Shown here: positions 1-11,453 of the stretch, one piece after another | Numbering within the stretch: position 1 is the stretch's first letter | How the letters are laid out: each line of letters opens with the position of its first letter | Assembly: GCA_031772625.1 (NCBI GenBank) | Contig: CM062820.1 | Location: forward strand, 1,074,773,369 to 1,074,837,368 | Reading direction: 5' to 3' | DNA from: Pinus tabuliformis | Taxonomy: Eukaryota; Streptophyta; Pinopsida; Pinales; Pinaceae | Length of the DNA: 64,000 nucleotides | Made by a program: the position numbers and the translations under genes | The notes under the pieces: generated by a model | Databases searched by the model: none | The model's input: only the letters and a program-made list of their open reading frames with translations | Told to the model about the DNA's origin: nothing

Positions 1-1287
1 TTTTCAGACTCTCTAAAAATGAAAAGGATCGAGTTTTCCTTGTCGTTAGACTCGTTAAAATGATTAAATAGCGACAAACTTGTCTTTAGACGAGAACGAG
101 TTTCCCTATCGCTAGGCTCGTTAAAACATAGCGATGGGCTTGCCCGAAGGGCGGGTTATAGAACAAGCATATGTTATCCTCCTCAAGATTGACAAAAATA
201 AAGAGTTACTAGTCAGAAATGACTGGGGAAAAATTGGGAGAACCTCAAAGCTTTAATGGTAGCAAGTCGCTCTTGAACATGACACTTTGTCCTCCATATC
301 ACATCGAGTTGGGTTGTTTCATTCACCGGTCTCATCACCATGGTCTTCGCCAAACCATCCGTATTTGGGGTAATGCTACTGATCCATCACATCAGTGTCG
401 TTATATGTTCAAGAGATGTGTTCAGAAAGAGTCAACCGTGTCCCATCCACTGCCATACATAATCTTTCATCCACCCATGATCGCCACCCTGAATCATATC
501 TCACAGATTGTTTTCACCTCCACTAAAATCATTAGCTCCGTTCCGTGTCATTGATGTGGGATTCATTAAGGCCCTCCTTTGACGGATCGCTTCTTGTCGA
601 CTTCAGCTCATTATCCAAGAAGTTGATCTAGGAACAACCCCCCCAGTACTTTGAAGCTTGCATGCCTCAATGGCAAGTTTCTCACTTCCGGCGACAAGTA
701 TACATCAATGACCTTCGACCAGAAGATTTTGCGTGGTGTTCGACTCCAAGTCCTTTATTCACACCACGTGAATTGTACTGCAGTACCTTGAGGGTCATTA
801 TCATTATTGGTGATTCCTCTCGCGCTTGTTAACGGTTTTCATTATTGACCGGTAATCAAGCGATGTCTTTCCATGTTCGACTTCAGCGCAATTCTCACAT
901 GGATCGACTTGTACTTAGAGTGAAGATCGAACGAGATTGAAGACCCCGGATCTAGTTTCATCCATCCGGGCTGCGATATATATTCAGGAAATATAAAGAC
1001 ATTTGATATGTACATCATTGCAGCAGATGATCATCCTACTCAAAGGATGATAATTTCAGCAGAGAATTATCAGTCTATCATCTTACGGTCGTCTGTTATA
1101 TGTACCAAAATGAATTTATAAAGCTGAGCATGGGAATGCCCGCCTCAGCTAGATCATGAAAGCAGAATGAAAAATAATGTATTGTATTTTATTTTATTAC
1201 AGGGCACCTCTCAGCGATTGAATGAACTTCGGATCCTCCTGATAAAGCATTTCACCCGATAAACGACTTTATACTTTAGGGGGCAAC
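1..1287 (+). repeat. 3' non-coding region of a T-family element (copy T0), left part outside window
   Basis: This stretch repeats almost base for base upstream of every T-family 3' LTR, for example at 16100-17279, 36915-38208 and 59700-60989, and inverted at 3027-4310. It begins inside the hairpin array (TTTTCA...TGAAAA arms at 1-28, then CGAG...CTCGTT units up to about 135) and ends in a purine-rich AGGGGGCAAC tract against the LTR. ORFs in it, such as 219-554, recur only as part of the repeat and are broken differently in each copy, so I do not call a protein. The element body lies to the left of the window. Confidence 0.85.
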
Positions 1288-1963
1288 TGTTATAGACATT
1301 TTTGTGCCTAACAGCATGGAGCATGAAATGTAAATAATCTGAGGGATCCAAAGTCCCTAAACATGTTGTTCTTACCCTTAGAGGAACAAGGTCTGCAAAC
1401 CACAGCACTGAAAATCAGTTCTCCACTTGAAAACACTCAAAAACAGGCTATTTCTGGATCATGTCAGCTGCTCCACTGAGCATTTGCGATGAATGTCAAC
1501 TGCTCCTCTCTGTACCAGCGCTGAAGGTCAAAATTGATGAAAGCTACCTGCGCTGGGCGAGATTGGCCAAGTGGCACAGTCATTCTGCAAGGTGTCAACT
1601 GCCCAGGAAGCTTCCAAACTGACACTTGGGTCAAGGAATTCGCCTTGTGATGAGTAAGAGGGTCTTGATCTCCAAGTGGAAGCAAGATTCTCCAAGTGGA
1701 CTCAAGAACTAAAGATTAACTAAAGTGGGAGAGGACACTAGTCAGCTTCATGCCAGTCTCAAGATGACTCATCCTTTCTCCAAAACCCTATATATAAATC
1801 TCTCTCATGAGGTCTAAGGAGGCTGGAATTTTGTGCAAGTAAGGAAGTGCTGTTGGTTTGTGTATAGAGCTATTGGGTGTTTTGCTTGAAGGAGGTGAAG
1901 AGGAGATTTCTTTCAGCTGGGAGGTGTTGCTGGATTGGGCCCATTGTGGTTGTAACTCTCTCA
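1288..1963 (+). repeat. T-family LTR, plus, truncated after about 676 nt
   Basis: The LTR starts with TGTTATAGACA directly after the polypurine-like tract. It runs through a CTATATATA box near 1788 and breaks off after ACTCTCTCA, just before the position where other copies have ACTTTACTTCT and the AATAAA signal. From about 1967 the sequence continues as the same LTR in reverse orientation. This is the 3' LTR of copy T0. Confidence 0.85.
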
Positions 1964-1966
1964 ATA

Positions 1967-3026
1967 GGGGGGAAAGGTATCTAATGCAGAATGCCTCTAT
2001 CCCACTCTGAAGGCAATAGTACTTCAGCAACAACTGAATGCAAAGATATCCAAAGTTTCTTCTTTATGAGATGAGAGAGGGAAGAAAAGGATGATCTACT
2101 AACCGTTATCTTGTGCTAATAGTCGATCCAGTCTTCACTCCTTGCTGCTTGCTCCTAGCTCCTTGCCCTTTCACCGGCCCAGCTACGCACAGATCCTGTA
2201 AAAGCACAAGAAAAGGAAACTACAAGAAGCATACATCCATAAGTGATTATAGGATTAGCATAAATCAAATATACAAGCATCTATTCATCACAAAGACACA
2301 TGCATATAGAAGAACCTCAAATACTTTATTGATAATAGAAGTAAAGTTCTGAGAGAGTTACAACCACAATGGGCCCAATCCAGCAACACCTCCCAGCTGA
2401 AAGAAATCTCCTCCTCACCTCCTTCAAGCAAAGCACCCAATAGCTCTATACTCAAACCAACAGCACTTCCTTACTTGCACAAAATTCCAGCCTCCCTAGA
2501 CCTCGTGAGAGAGCTCTATATATAGGAGATTTGGAGAAAGGATTAGTCAGCTTGAGGCTGGCATGACGCTGACTAGTGTCCTCTCCCACTTTAGTTAATC
2601 TTCAGTTCTTGAGTCCACTTGGAGAATCTTGCTTCCACTTGGAGATCAAGACCCTCTTACTCATCACAAGGTGAATTCCTTGACCCAAGTGTCAGTTTGG
2701 AAGCTTCCTGGGCAGTTGACACCTTGCAGAATGACTGTGCCACTTGGCCAATCTCGTCCAGCGCAGGTAGCCTTCATTGCTTTTGACATTCAGCGTAGGT
2801 ACAGAGTGGAGCAGTTGACATTCAGCGTAGATGCTCAGTGGAACAGCTGACATGATCCAGAAACTGCTTGTTTTTTAGTGTTTTCAGGTGGAGAACTGAT
2901 TTTCAGTGCTGTGGTTTGCTGACCTTGTTCCTCTAGGGGTAAGAAAAACATGTTTAGGGACTTTGGATCCCTCAGATTATTGACATTTCATGCTCCATGC
3001 TGTTAGGCACAAAAATGTCTATAACA
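1967..3026 (-). repeat. 3' LTR of T element 1
   Basis: This is the reverse complement of the T LTR. The start TGTTATAGAC (minus) lies at 3026 and the truncated tail, GGGGGGAAAGGTATC on the plus strand, at 1967. It contains the TATA-box segment near 2515-2525. The purine-rich tract abuts it at 3027-3040. Confidence 0.85.
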
Positions 3027-5542
3027 GTTGCCCCCTAAAGTATGAGGTTGTTTATCGGGTGAAATGCTTTATCAGGAGGATCCGAAGTTCATTGAATCGC
3101 AGAGAGGTGCCCTGCAATAAAATACAATACAATACATTATTTTTCATTCTGCTTTCATGATCTAGCTGAGGCGGGCATTCCCATGCTCAGCTTTATAAAT
3201 TCATTTTGGTACATATAACATACGACCGTCTGATGATAGACTGATAATTCTCTGCTGAAATTATCATCCTTTGAGTAGGATGATCATCTGCTGCAATGAT
3301 GTACATATCAAATGTCTTTATATTTCCTGAATATATATCGCAGCCCGGATGGATGAAACTAGATCCGGGGTCTTCAATCTCGTTCGATCTTCACTCTAAG
3401 TACAAGTCGATCCATGTGAGAATTGCGCTGAAGTCGAACATGGAAAGACATCGCTTGATTACCGGTCAATAATGTAAACCGTTAACAAGCGAGAGAGGAA
3501 TCACCAATAATGACAATGACCCTCAAGGTACTACAGTACAATTCACGTGGTTTGAATAAAGGACTTGGTGTCGAACACCACGCAAAATCTTCTGGTCGAA
3601 GGTCATTGATGTATACCTGTCGCCGGAATTGAGAAACTTTCCATTGAGGCATGCAAGCTTCAAAGTACTGGGGGATTGTTCCTAGATCAACTTCTTGGAT
3701 AATGAGCTGAAGTCGACAAGAAGCGATCCGTCAAAGGAGGGCCTTAATGAATCCCACATCAGTGACACGGAACGGAGCTAATGACTTTAGTGGAGGTGAA
3801 AACAATCTGTGAGATATGATTCAGGGTGGCGATCATGGGTGGATGAAGGATAATGTATGGCAGTGGATGGGACACGGTTGACTCTTTCTGAACACATCTC
3901 TTGAACATATAACGACACTAATGTGATGGATCGGTAGCATTACCCCAAATACGGATGGTTTGACGAGGACCATGGTGATGAGACCGGTGAATGAAACAAC
4001 CCAACCCGATGTGGTACGGAGGACAAAGTGTCATGTTCAAGAGCGACTTGCTACCATCAAAGCTTTGAGGTTCTCCCAATTTTTCCCCAGTCATTTCTGA
4101 CCAGTACCTCTTTATTTTTGTCAAGCTTGAGGAGGATAACATATGCTTGTTCTATAACCTGCCCTTCGGGCAAGCCCATCGCTATGTTTTAACGAGCCTA
4201 GCGATAGGGAAACTCGTTCTCGTCTAAAGACAAGTTTGTCGCTATTTAATCATTTTAACGAGTCTAGCGACAAAGACAACTCGGTCCTTTTCATTTTTAG
4301 AGAGTCTGAAAAGGTACAGAAAGTTAACTCCAAAATTCCTTTTTTGTCATCTAATCCCTTAAGTCCGAAAAAGTATAAAACAATACAAAAGGGATGAATT
4401 TTCGATAACTTTAACGAGCCGAATAAAACAAGCGCTCGACCTTTTTGTGCAATAATCCCTCAGGTCCAAAAAGATTAAAATCTAGAGGAGGGATAGCTCT
4501 TTCGATCCTTTTAACGAGCTGGAAGGCCAAAACTCGGCAAACTTTTCATATTTTACGAGTCAGATGAAAAGAGCTCAAAGAAGACTCGTCTTTTGAGGAA
4601 CGAGTGATAAACAGGGATAGCAGCAGATTCCAGGTACAGGTTGGAATTTTCCAATCACGGCAGTGTCACAAGGATGGCTAAGTGAAATCACTCTTCGCAG
4701 TTGTTCCTCAAAATAGGTAAACAATCATATGGAGGTGAACGATTGGCCAAATGGAATGGAGGTGGCGGGTGCAAACACGACCAAGGCTTTTATGGCTAAT
4801 AAATTTACGATCACAATGGTTATTTACCGAGATGGGTTTATTTTTTAATGAGCTTGAATGCGCCAAAACACTGCTCAATGCTTATGTTTATTTTTTAACG
4901 AGCATGAATTCCGCGTTAAAACTGCTCGGATCTTGCGTTTATTTTTTAACGAGCATGAACTTTATGCTAAAACTGCTCGATTTACCAGTCATAAGATAAG
5001 AAATGTCTCTTGTGAGATAGCTATTTTTTATGGAGCTTTATCTCACGAAGCTATGCTCCTAATTTGGAAAATTTTGACCTTTGCCCCACATCCTTTCTTT
5101 ATGCAAGTTCGGAAAACGGCTAATCCCAAAAATAGATAAATAACCGCTCCTATCTTGCACTCCAAAAGGTTTGCATGCCCCCAGGTATAAAGTACAATTT
5201 CAAGGCTGCCCCTACTTATCCGATAAAACATTTGTTTTAAAGGGTGAGGCTTGCCTCTTTCTGGTTACCCAAAGAATGGTTTTATTTGCTGCCGCAAATG
5301 AAACTCTTTCTTCGGCGATGTCTATCATTAGGTTACTCAAAGATGGTTACTACTTGTTGCAGCAAAGGAATCCCTTTCTTTGGAGGCTGCCCCTACTTAT
5401 CCTCTAAAACATTAGTTTTAATGGGTGAGGCTTGCCTTTTACCCAAATATGGTTACCATTTGCTGCCGCAATAGAATCTCTTTCCTTGGTAGCCTACCTA
5501 TTTAGACAAAGTTGAATGACCTTTGTCAGACAAGTAACCTTA
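3027..5542 (-). repeat. 3' non-coding region of T element 1 with hairpin array
   Basis: No supported protein. On the minus strand, the part next to the ORF (5542 to about 5000) contains diverged tandem copies of a unit with GCGGCAGCAAA...GTAACCATCTTTGGGTAA and a shared GGGGGCATGC motif. About 4990-4165 holds the array of CGAG...CTCGTTAAA and ATCCCT...AGGGAT inverted repeats described under 59040-59854. About 4160-3030 holds the conserved segment ending at the polypurine-like tract. Short ORFs such as 3918-4142 recur with the repeat and look incidental. Confidence 0.75.
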
Positions 5543-7294
5543 TCAAAAGAATCCTGTTCCAGAACAACCCCTCTTCCACATACGGACGGGGTACGGACTA
5601 GTCATATTCTTTCGCGGAAATTCTACTTTATACCCAAGGTTTCCTCTGCCCGAAGCAGACCAGGATGCATGCCCCCTGGGTTCCAGTTCTATCTTTCCAA
5701 ATACATCGCATTCATCGGGAAGGAGGACTAGGGATGGAGACCTTTCTTGGCTGAATAGACCATTGAGGGTTGGTATTTGACTATTTGCGATGCGTGATCC
5801 CGGAAATGAAAGTTGGTCTACGAGCTTGACCACCCTTCCTTCGTGTGGAAAACACATTACTCTAAAGAGTGAGGAGACTATAGCTCCCATGCAATATATA
5901 TAGTCACGTCCAAGGAGTAGGTTATAATCCAAGGGTCCTTGAACGACCATCATGTTCATTTGAACTATCTTCCCTTTCAATGTAACAGGTACATTGGGGA
6001 GGATCCCTAACGGTCGACCTGTTCCTTTATCAAAGCTCGAGAGATTTCTTATCTCAGGCAAAAGCGTCGGGGAACCCAGTGCTTTCCAAGCAACAGAGGA
6101 AAGGATACTCACAGATGCCCCTTCATCAATGATAGTTCCAGCCATCACCATTCTATAAATTTGGACTATGATTCTGAATGGTATACTGGCTGGTAACCGG
6201 GGTCTGCCCAGTTGGTTCCAATCAAAGGACACAACCAGGTTGCTTGGTGGTGGGACCGAATACACGGCCGGATACGATCCTGACGATGTTCCTTCCTGCG
6301 ATAAAGGAATGGGCGCATTGCCCTGATGCTCATCAGAATCTGTGTTGATGAAAAGAATCTGGATGGTGTCATCCTTATTCTCTTCAGTGAGGGTGTCATT
6401 TGAAGATGAATCTTCAGTGACGGTGTCATTTGAGGATGAAACCTCTGAAGGAAGAACCGGGTCAACTGCCGTATCGACCTTTAGACTTTCGTCTGGTCTG
6501 GATTCAGTAGGTTCATTTTCAATGACTGACGCTTCAGCTGACCACTTGAGCGGGCCAGCTGTATTTTCAACCAACGAAGGACTTGGCACGAGTTTTTTGT
6601 ATCCAGGAGGAAGTACTACCGGGGAAACCGGACGATCTTCCAAAACTCTCTTCGCTTCGTCTAAGAAGGGACAACGGTGGATGGCGTGATCGCCTTCACA
6701 CAGTCTGCAGGGGGATCTTGCTTCCCCTCTTTGTCTTGAACCTTCACTTTCGCTGGTTGACGGTAAGCAATCAACATGGCTATCAGAGGTTGATGCTCCC
6801 GAATTGTGCAGCCGAGGGGACCAGTCCCTTAGTATCCGGGGAATACAGGGACAATCTCTATGGAAGTGGTCTCCTCTACATATGACACATGGCGATTTAG
6901 GCCTGGTCTGTGCTGTGTGTGGGTTTTTTTCAGATGTCTTTTGCTTGCCCCCAGTCGCCTTAGGCTCCTTCTTCTTCTTCTCTTTCTTCTTCTTTTCCTT
7001 CTTCTCCGTGGGAGCTTGGCTTTTGCCGGCTCTGCCTTTCGAAGATGAAGGATTGGAGTAAGGGTTACAGGAAGTAGAAGGCTGGTGGGAGGCTCTAGAC
7101 TCATCTAACTGTTGACTCGACTGCTCAGGAACCATGGTGTTCTGAACTACACTAGTTGAGAATAGCCAAATAGGCAGGCCAATTGTCAGTCCTGGAAGCG
7201 ACAATGTGGCCATGTGGGGCGCACCGACTTCTCCCCAAGAGGAGAATGGACTAGGACTTCCATCATGTGGAGTTCCTTGGTTGGGGCGTTCCAT
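5543..7294 (-). CDS. Alpha gag-like zinc-knuckle plus retropepsin-like protein, 583 aa, intact
   Basis: This is the longest uninterrupted ORF in the window. The ATG at 7294 (GAGAACATGGAACGC) is conserved in the plus copies at 13136 and 33762. Residues 1-95 are Ser/Pro-rich and 97-111 a Lys/Glu tract. Two zinc knuckles of form C-x2-C-x3-H-x4-C follow at 136-148 and 196-208, then an acidic segment with two SSSNDT(V/L)TE repeats (287-305). A retropepsin-like domain lies at about 355-500, with D-E-G-A-S at 390-394 and LDYNLLLGRDY near 456-466. I see no capsid domain like the one at 53200-53700 and no pol downstream. Its likely role is a retroelement structural/protease protein. RNA binding by the knuckles is family knowledge; whether the protease is active is unknown. 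The two sister copies are broken. Confidence 0.8.
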   Translation of the reverse strand: MERPNQGTPHDGSPSPFSSWGEVGAPHMATLSLPGLTIGLPIWLFSTSVVQNTMVPEQSSQQLDESRASHQPSTSCNPYSNPSSSKGRAGKSQAPTEKKEKKKKEKKKKEPKATGGKQKTSEKNPHTAQTRPKSPCVICRGDHFHRDCPCIPRILRDWSPRLHNSGASTSDSHVDCLPSTSESEGSRQRGEARSPCRLCEGDHAIHRCPFLDEAKRVLEDRPVSPVVLPPGYKKLVPSPSLVENTAGPLKWSAEASVIENEPTESRPDESLKVDTAVDPVLPSEVSSSNDTVTEDSSSNDTLTEENKDDTIQILFINTDSDEHQGNAPIPLSQEGTSSGSYPAVYSVPPPSNLVVSFDWNQLGRPRLPASIPFRIIVQIYRMVMAGTIIDEGASVSILSSVAWKALGSPTLLPEIRNLSSFDKGTGRPLGILPNVPVTLKGKIVQMNMMVVQGPLDYNLLLGRDYIYCMGAIVSSLFRVMCFPHEGRVVKLVDQLSFPGSRIANSQIPTLNGLFSQERSPSLVLLPDECDVFGKIELEPRGHASWSASGRGNLGYKVEFPRKNMTSPYPVRMWKRGCSGTGFF

Positions 7295-8976
7295 GTTCTC
7301 AACTTAAGATCAACGCGGGAATAGGAGGTGATTATGTTCCGTTTAAAATAAATTTTTATAACGACGCTTAGACACAACTTGCTTTTTCACTTTTTAAGAG
7401 TCGAGAAAAAGCTAAAGATGACTCTAGTCTCCTTCGATGTTTTAACGAGCCCGAAGTGACAAATGCTCGGATGGACTTTTTCAGTTATAGAGTTTGAAAA
7501 AGGCCAAAAGAAACTGCTCTGGAGTTCTAGGCAGAGAGTGTGCCAAACCTTTCGCAAAACCACAGAATACGTTTTACGGTACGAGTGGTCGATCTTCGTG
7601 AATGTTGTGTTCACTGCATTGCGATCAGTAGGGCGGCCGACACGGTTTCCTATGGATAAAGGCTTTGATCCTATAGGGGTCTCCCAATATATACGCGACG
7701 GTACGTGGGAGCACAAGTCCGTATTGATACTTATCGCTTCACCGTGGAGGAATCACCCAACCACTCAATGCTAAGATATCACGTTTAAAGACGCCGGAAC
7801 ATGTCTCTAGCTTAGACCTCTAGATGTTTGCGTTATGTTTCAATGCGTTGTTATGTAAATTCAATTTATTTTAAGGTTGATCTTGTTTAGCAGTTTGCCT
7901 TTATGGATCACCACGAGATGTATAGAAACACTCCTGAATGCAATCTAAGATGATAAGCAAGCTTTTCAATCTTTCAACTTTGAAAACCTTAACTACTAAG
8001 GGAGAAGGAAGATAACACCTTTTCGCACAGATCATAGAGCACACACTAATGCACTTTCCTAAATCAACATGCAAACTGTCATAATGTACATGCACAATGC
8101 AAGTATTTCTTTTCTCTTTCTTAATGTTGATGAAATGCAAAAAGAAAGCTGTTGTATAACTTTGAATTCAATTTCAAGCGAAAGCAAACAAGTTCGTCCA
8201 AAATCGAAAGACACCTTACGATTTACTTGTTTCGACACTTAGAAATATAAAAATTCAAACCATATAACGAAAGCGAAAAACTCAATCAGCTATGAACAGC
8301 AAATAAGCTAACTCTTAAGATCAGAACGACACTTAATCACAGGTCTAGATCTAAGAGGTCAATGTAAGACTGGTTCACTTTCGTTATGGGAAACTGTAAA
8401 TGACACAAGAAATACAAAAGAACAAATACAGTTTCTTTATACAACTGAGGCTGAATAATGACAAAGGAAGATGGTTTCAGATAGGCCTACTGACTGGCAA
8501 CAAACAGCAAAAACAAGAGTGAAAACAAATCAAGACACAGCAGGAAACCCCAGTAACTCAAGCCAAGACTGGTCCAGCGCAGGTGTAACACTGCCTGTTT
8601 GACCTTCAGCGCAGGTAGCCCATTCGGGAACTGCGCTGAAATGCAGACTGCCTTTGTACAGCCTGCAATGAAGAACGAGACTTTCGTCTGTCTTGGTTTC
8701 CGGGTCACAGATTACTCAAAAATTCACAGTTTTTGCTCAAATCAGAAGCTATCAGTCAAGGACACACTAAGGGATGTAAAGGAGGATGAAAAGCTATCAC
8801 TAAGAGCTTATTAGAGTCCTTGTGGATCAGCTCTTCAAATCATAAACTTGCCCAGAAACTGAGCTATAGTAGCTGCCCTCTACTTTGTGTTTGATAGATT
8901 CAAACACAGTTCGATTCGGTACTCCCTCTGCTTATGAAATGAATATCAAGAAACACAACAAACCAACAAGATACGC
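7295..8976 (-). other. 5' leader of T element 1
   Basis: This segment of about 1.7 kb lies between primer site and alpha ORF and is repeated at 11454-13135, 25350-26989, 32080-33761 and 50085-51776. The gag-proximal part (about 7387-7512) carries the inverted-repeat pair CTTTTTCA/TGAAAAAG and CGAGC/GCTCG followed by TTAAAA, plus AGAGTC/GACTCT. Small ORFs, for example 7901-8140, recur in some copies but are truncated in others and have no recognisable domain, so I treat the leader as non-coding. Confidence 0.7.
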
Positions 8977-8994
8977 TCCCCAGCGGAGTCGCCA
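8977..8994 (-). other. Primer-binding site, tRNA-Arg type, T element 1
   Basis: The minus strand reads TGGCGACTCCGCTGGGGA three bases after the LTR end. It is complementary to a plant tRNA-Arg 3' end (…CCCCAGCGGAGTCG plus CCA). tRNA-Arg priming is known from Ogre-type Tat elements. Confidence 0.85.
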
Positions 8995-8997
8995 ATT

Positions 8998-10052
8998 TGT
9001 TGGGGGGAAAAGTATCTAATGCAGAATGCCTCTATCCCACTCTGAAGGCGATAGTACTTCAGCAACAACTGAATGCAAAGATATTCAAAGTTTCTTCTTT
9101 ATGAGATGAGAGAGGGAAGAAAAGGATGATCTACTAACCGTTATCTTGCGCTAATAGTCGATCCAGTCTTCACTCCTTGCTGCTTGCTCCTAGCTCCTTG
9201 CCCTTTCACCGGCCCAGCTACGCACAGATCCTGTAAAAGCACAAGAAAAGGAAACTACAAGAAGCATACATCCATAATCGATTATAGGATTAGCATAAAT
9301 CAAATATACAAGCATCTATTCATCACAAAGACACATGCATATAGAAGAACCTCAAATACTTTATTGATAATAGAAGTAAAGTTCTGAGAGAGTTACAACC
9401 ACAATGGGCCCAATCCAGCAACACCTCCCATCTGAAGAAATCTCCTCTTCACCTCCTTCAAGCAAAACACCCAATAGCTCTATACTCAAACCAACAGCAC
9501 TTCCTTACTTGCACAAAATTCCAGCCTCCCTAGACCTCATGAGAGAGCTCTATATATAGGAGATTTGGAGAAAGGATGAGTCAGCTTGAGGCTGGCATGA
9601 AGCTGACTAGTGTCCTCTCCCACTTTAATTAATCTTCAGTTCTTGAGTCCACTTGGAGAATCTTGCTTCCACTTGGAGATCAAGACCCTCTTACTCATCA
9701 CAAGGCGAATTCCTTGACCCAAGTGTCAGTTTGGAAGCTTCCTGGGCAGTTGACACCTTGCAGAATGATTGTGCCACTTGGCCAATCTCGTCCAGCGCAG
9801 GTAGCCTTCATTGCTTTTGAAATTCAGCGCAGGCACAGAGTGGAGCAGTTGACATTCAGCGCAGATGCTCAGTGGAGCAGCTGACATGATCCAGAAACTG
9901 CTTTTTTTTTAGTGTTTTCAGGTGGAGAACTGATTTTCAGTGCTGTGGTTTGCTGACCTTGTTCCTCTAGGGGTAAGAACAACATGTTTAGGGACTTTGG
10001 ATCCCTCAGATTATTGACATTTCATGCTCCATGCTATTGGGCACAAAAATGT
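8998..10052 (-). repeat. 5' LTR of T element 1, missing its outermost bases
   Basis: The full-length minus T LTR starts at the primer-site side with TGTTGGGGGG (8998). On the outer side it runs to AAAAATGTCT at 10052, where the expected ATAACA end is replaced by AATGCAGTGAACAC from the leader. TATA-box segment near 9553. Confidence 0.85.
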
Positions 10053-10392
10053 CTAATGCAGTGAACACAGCATTCACGAAGATCGACCACTCGTACCGTA
10101 AAACGTATTCTGTGGTTTTGCGAAAGGTTTGGCACACCCTCTGCCTAGAACTCCATAGCAGTTTCTTTTGGCCTTTTTCAAACTCTATAACTGAAAAATT
10201 CCATCCGAGAATTTGTCACTTCGGGCTCATTAAAACATCGAAGGAGACTAGAGTCATCTTTAGCTTTTTCTCGACTCTTAAAAAGTGAAAAAGCAAGTTG
10301 TGTCTAAGCGTCGTTATAAAATTTATTTTAAACGGAACATAATCACCTCCTATTCCCGCGTTGATCTTTAAGTTGAGAACATGGAACGCCCC
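10053..10392 (+). repeat. Orphan T leader fragment between two inverted LTRs
   Basis: This matches the last 340 bp of the leader up to and just past the alpha start codon (compare 12812-13145). It includes the hairpin pair CTTTTTCA-like/TGAAAAAT and CGAG-like/CTC, and ends at GAACGCCCCAAC, where a plus LTR begins at its 24th base. It forms the centre between LTR(-) 8998-10052 and LTR(+) 10393-11432. Confidence 0.8.
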
Positions 10393-11432
10393 AACAGCAT
10401 GGAGCATGAAATGTCAATAATCTGAGGGATCCAAAGTCCCTAAACATGTTGTTCTTACCCTTTGAGGAACAAGGTCTGCAAACCACAGCACTGAAAATCA
10501 GTTCTCCACCCAAAAACACTCAAAAACAGGCAATTTCTGGATCATGTCAGCTGCTCCACTGAGCATCTGCGCTGAATGTCAACTGCTCCTCCTTGTACCT
10601 GCGCTGAAGGTCAAAACTAATGAAGGCTACCTGCGCTGGGCGAGATAGGCCAAGTGGCACAGTCATTCTGCAAGGTGTCAACTGCCCAGGAAGCTTCCAA
10701 ACTGACACTTGGGTCAAGGAATTCGCCTAGTGATGAGTAAGAGGGTCTTGATCTCCAATTGGAAGCAAGATTCTCCAAGTGGACTCAAGAACTGAAGATT
10801 AACTAAAGTGGGAGAGGACACTAGTCAGCTTTATGCCAGTCTCAAGATGACTCATCCTTTCTCCAAAACCCTATATATAGAGCTCTCTCATGAGGTCTAG
10901 GGAGGCGGGAATTTTGTGCAAGTAAGGAAGTGCTGTTGGTTTGTGTATAGAGCTATTGGGTGTTTTCTTGAAGGAGGTGAAGAGAAGATTTCTTTTAGCT
11001 GGGAGGTGTTGCTGGATTGGACCCATTGTGGTTGTAACTCTCTCAGAACTTTACTTCTATTATCAATAAAGTATTTGAGGTTCTTCTATATGCATGTGTC
11101 TTTGTGATGAATAGATGCTTGTATATTTGATTTATGCTAATCCTATAATCGATTATGGATGTATGCTTCTTGTAGTTTCCTTTTCTTGTGCTTTTACAGG
11201 ATCTGTGCGTAGCTGGGCCGGTGAAAGGGCAAGGAGCTAGGAGCAAGCAGCAAGGAGTGAAGACTGGATCGACTATTAGCGCAAGATAACGGTTACTAGA
11301 TCATCCTTTCCTTCCCTCTCTCATCTCATAAAGAAGAAACTTTGAATATCTTTGCATTCAGTTGTTGTTGAAGTACTATCGCCTTCAGAGTGGGATAGAG
11401 GCATTCTGCATTAGATACTTTTCCCCCCAAAA
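10393..11432 (+). repeat. 5' LTR of T element 2, lacking its first about 23 bases
   Basis: It begins at AACAGCATGGAGC and ends at CCCCCCAAAA before AATTGGCGAC. TATA box CTATATATAG near 10871, AATAAAG near 11065. Confidence 0.85.
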
Positions 11433-11435
11433 AAT

Positions 11436-11453
11436 TGGCGACTCCGCTGGGGA
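11436..11453 (+). other. Primer-binding site, tRNA-Arg type, T element 2
   Basis: TGGCGACTCCGCTGGGGA, identical to the site of element 1, four bases after the LTR end. Confidence 0.85.

Larger units (their letters stand above)
1967..10052 (-). mobile_element. T element 1 (Tat/Ogre-like Ty3/gypsy, no pol, alpha ORF)
   Basis: Read on the minus strand the order is LTR (10052-8998), primer site (8994-8977), leader of about 1.7 kb, alpha gag-protease ORF (7294-5543), 3' non-coding region with hairpin array, purine-rich tract, and LTR (3026-1967). No reverse transcriptase, RNase H or integrase is present, so it is non-autonomous. The tRNA-Arg-type primer site and the similarity of LTR, leader and 3' region to the full copy at 48994-62052 place it in the same family. 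Both outer ends are rearrangement junctions rather than clean insertion ends: the left LTR lacks its last few bases, and the right LTR stops at AAAAATGTCT without its TATAACA terminus. Confidence 0.85.

Noticed and set aside
6829..7104. Arg-rich ORF opposite or overlapping the alpha Lys/Glu tract
   Set aside because: It is an out-of-frame reading of the purine-rich tract in the alpha ORF.
10040..10400. Assembly error as sole explanation for the inverted junctions
   Set aside because: Junctions differ in sequence and position at each site and also occur in an unrelated family near 48304. I keep it as a possibility to test, not as the conclusion.
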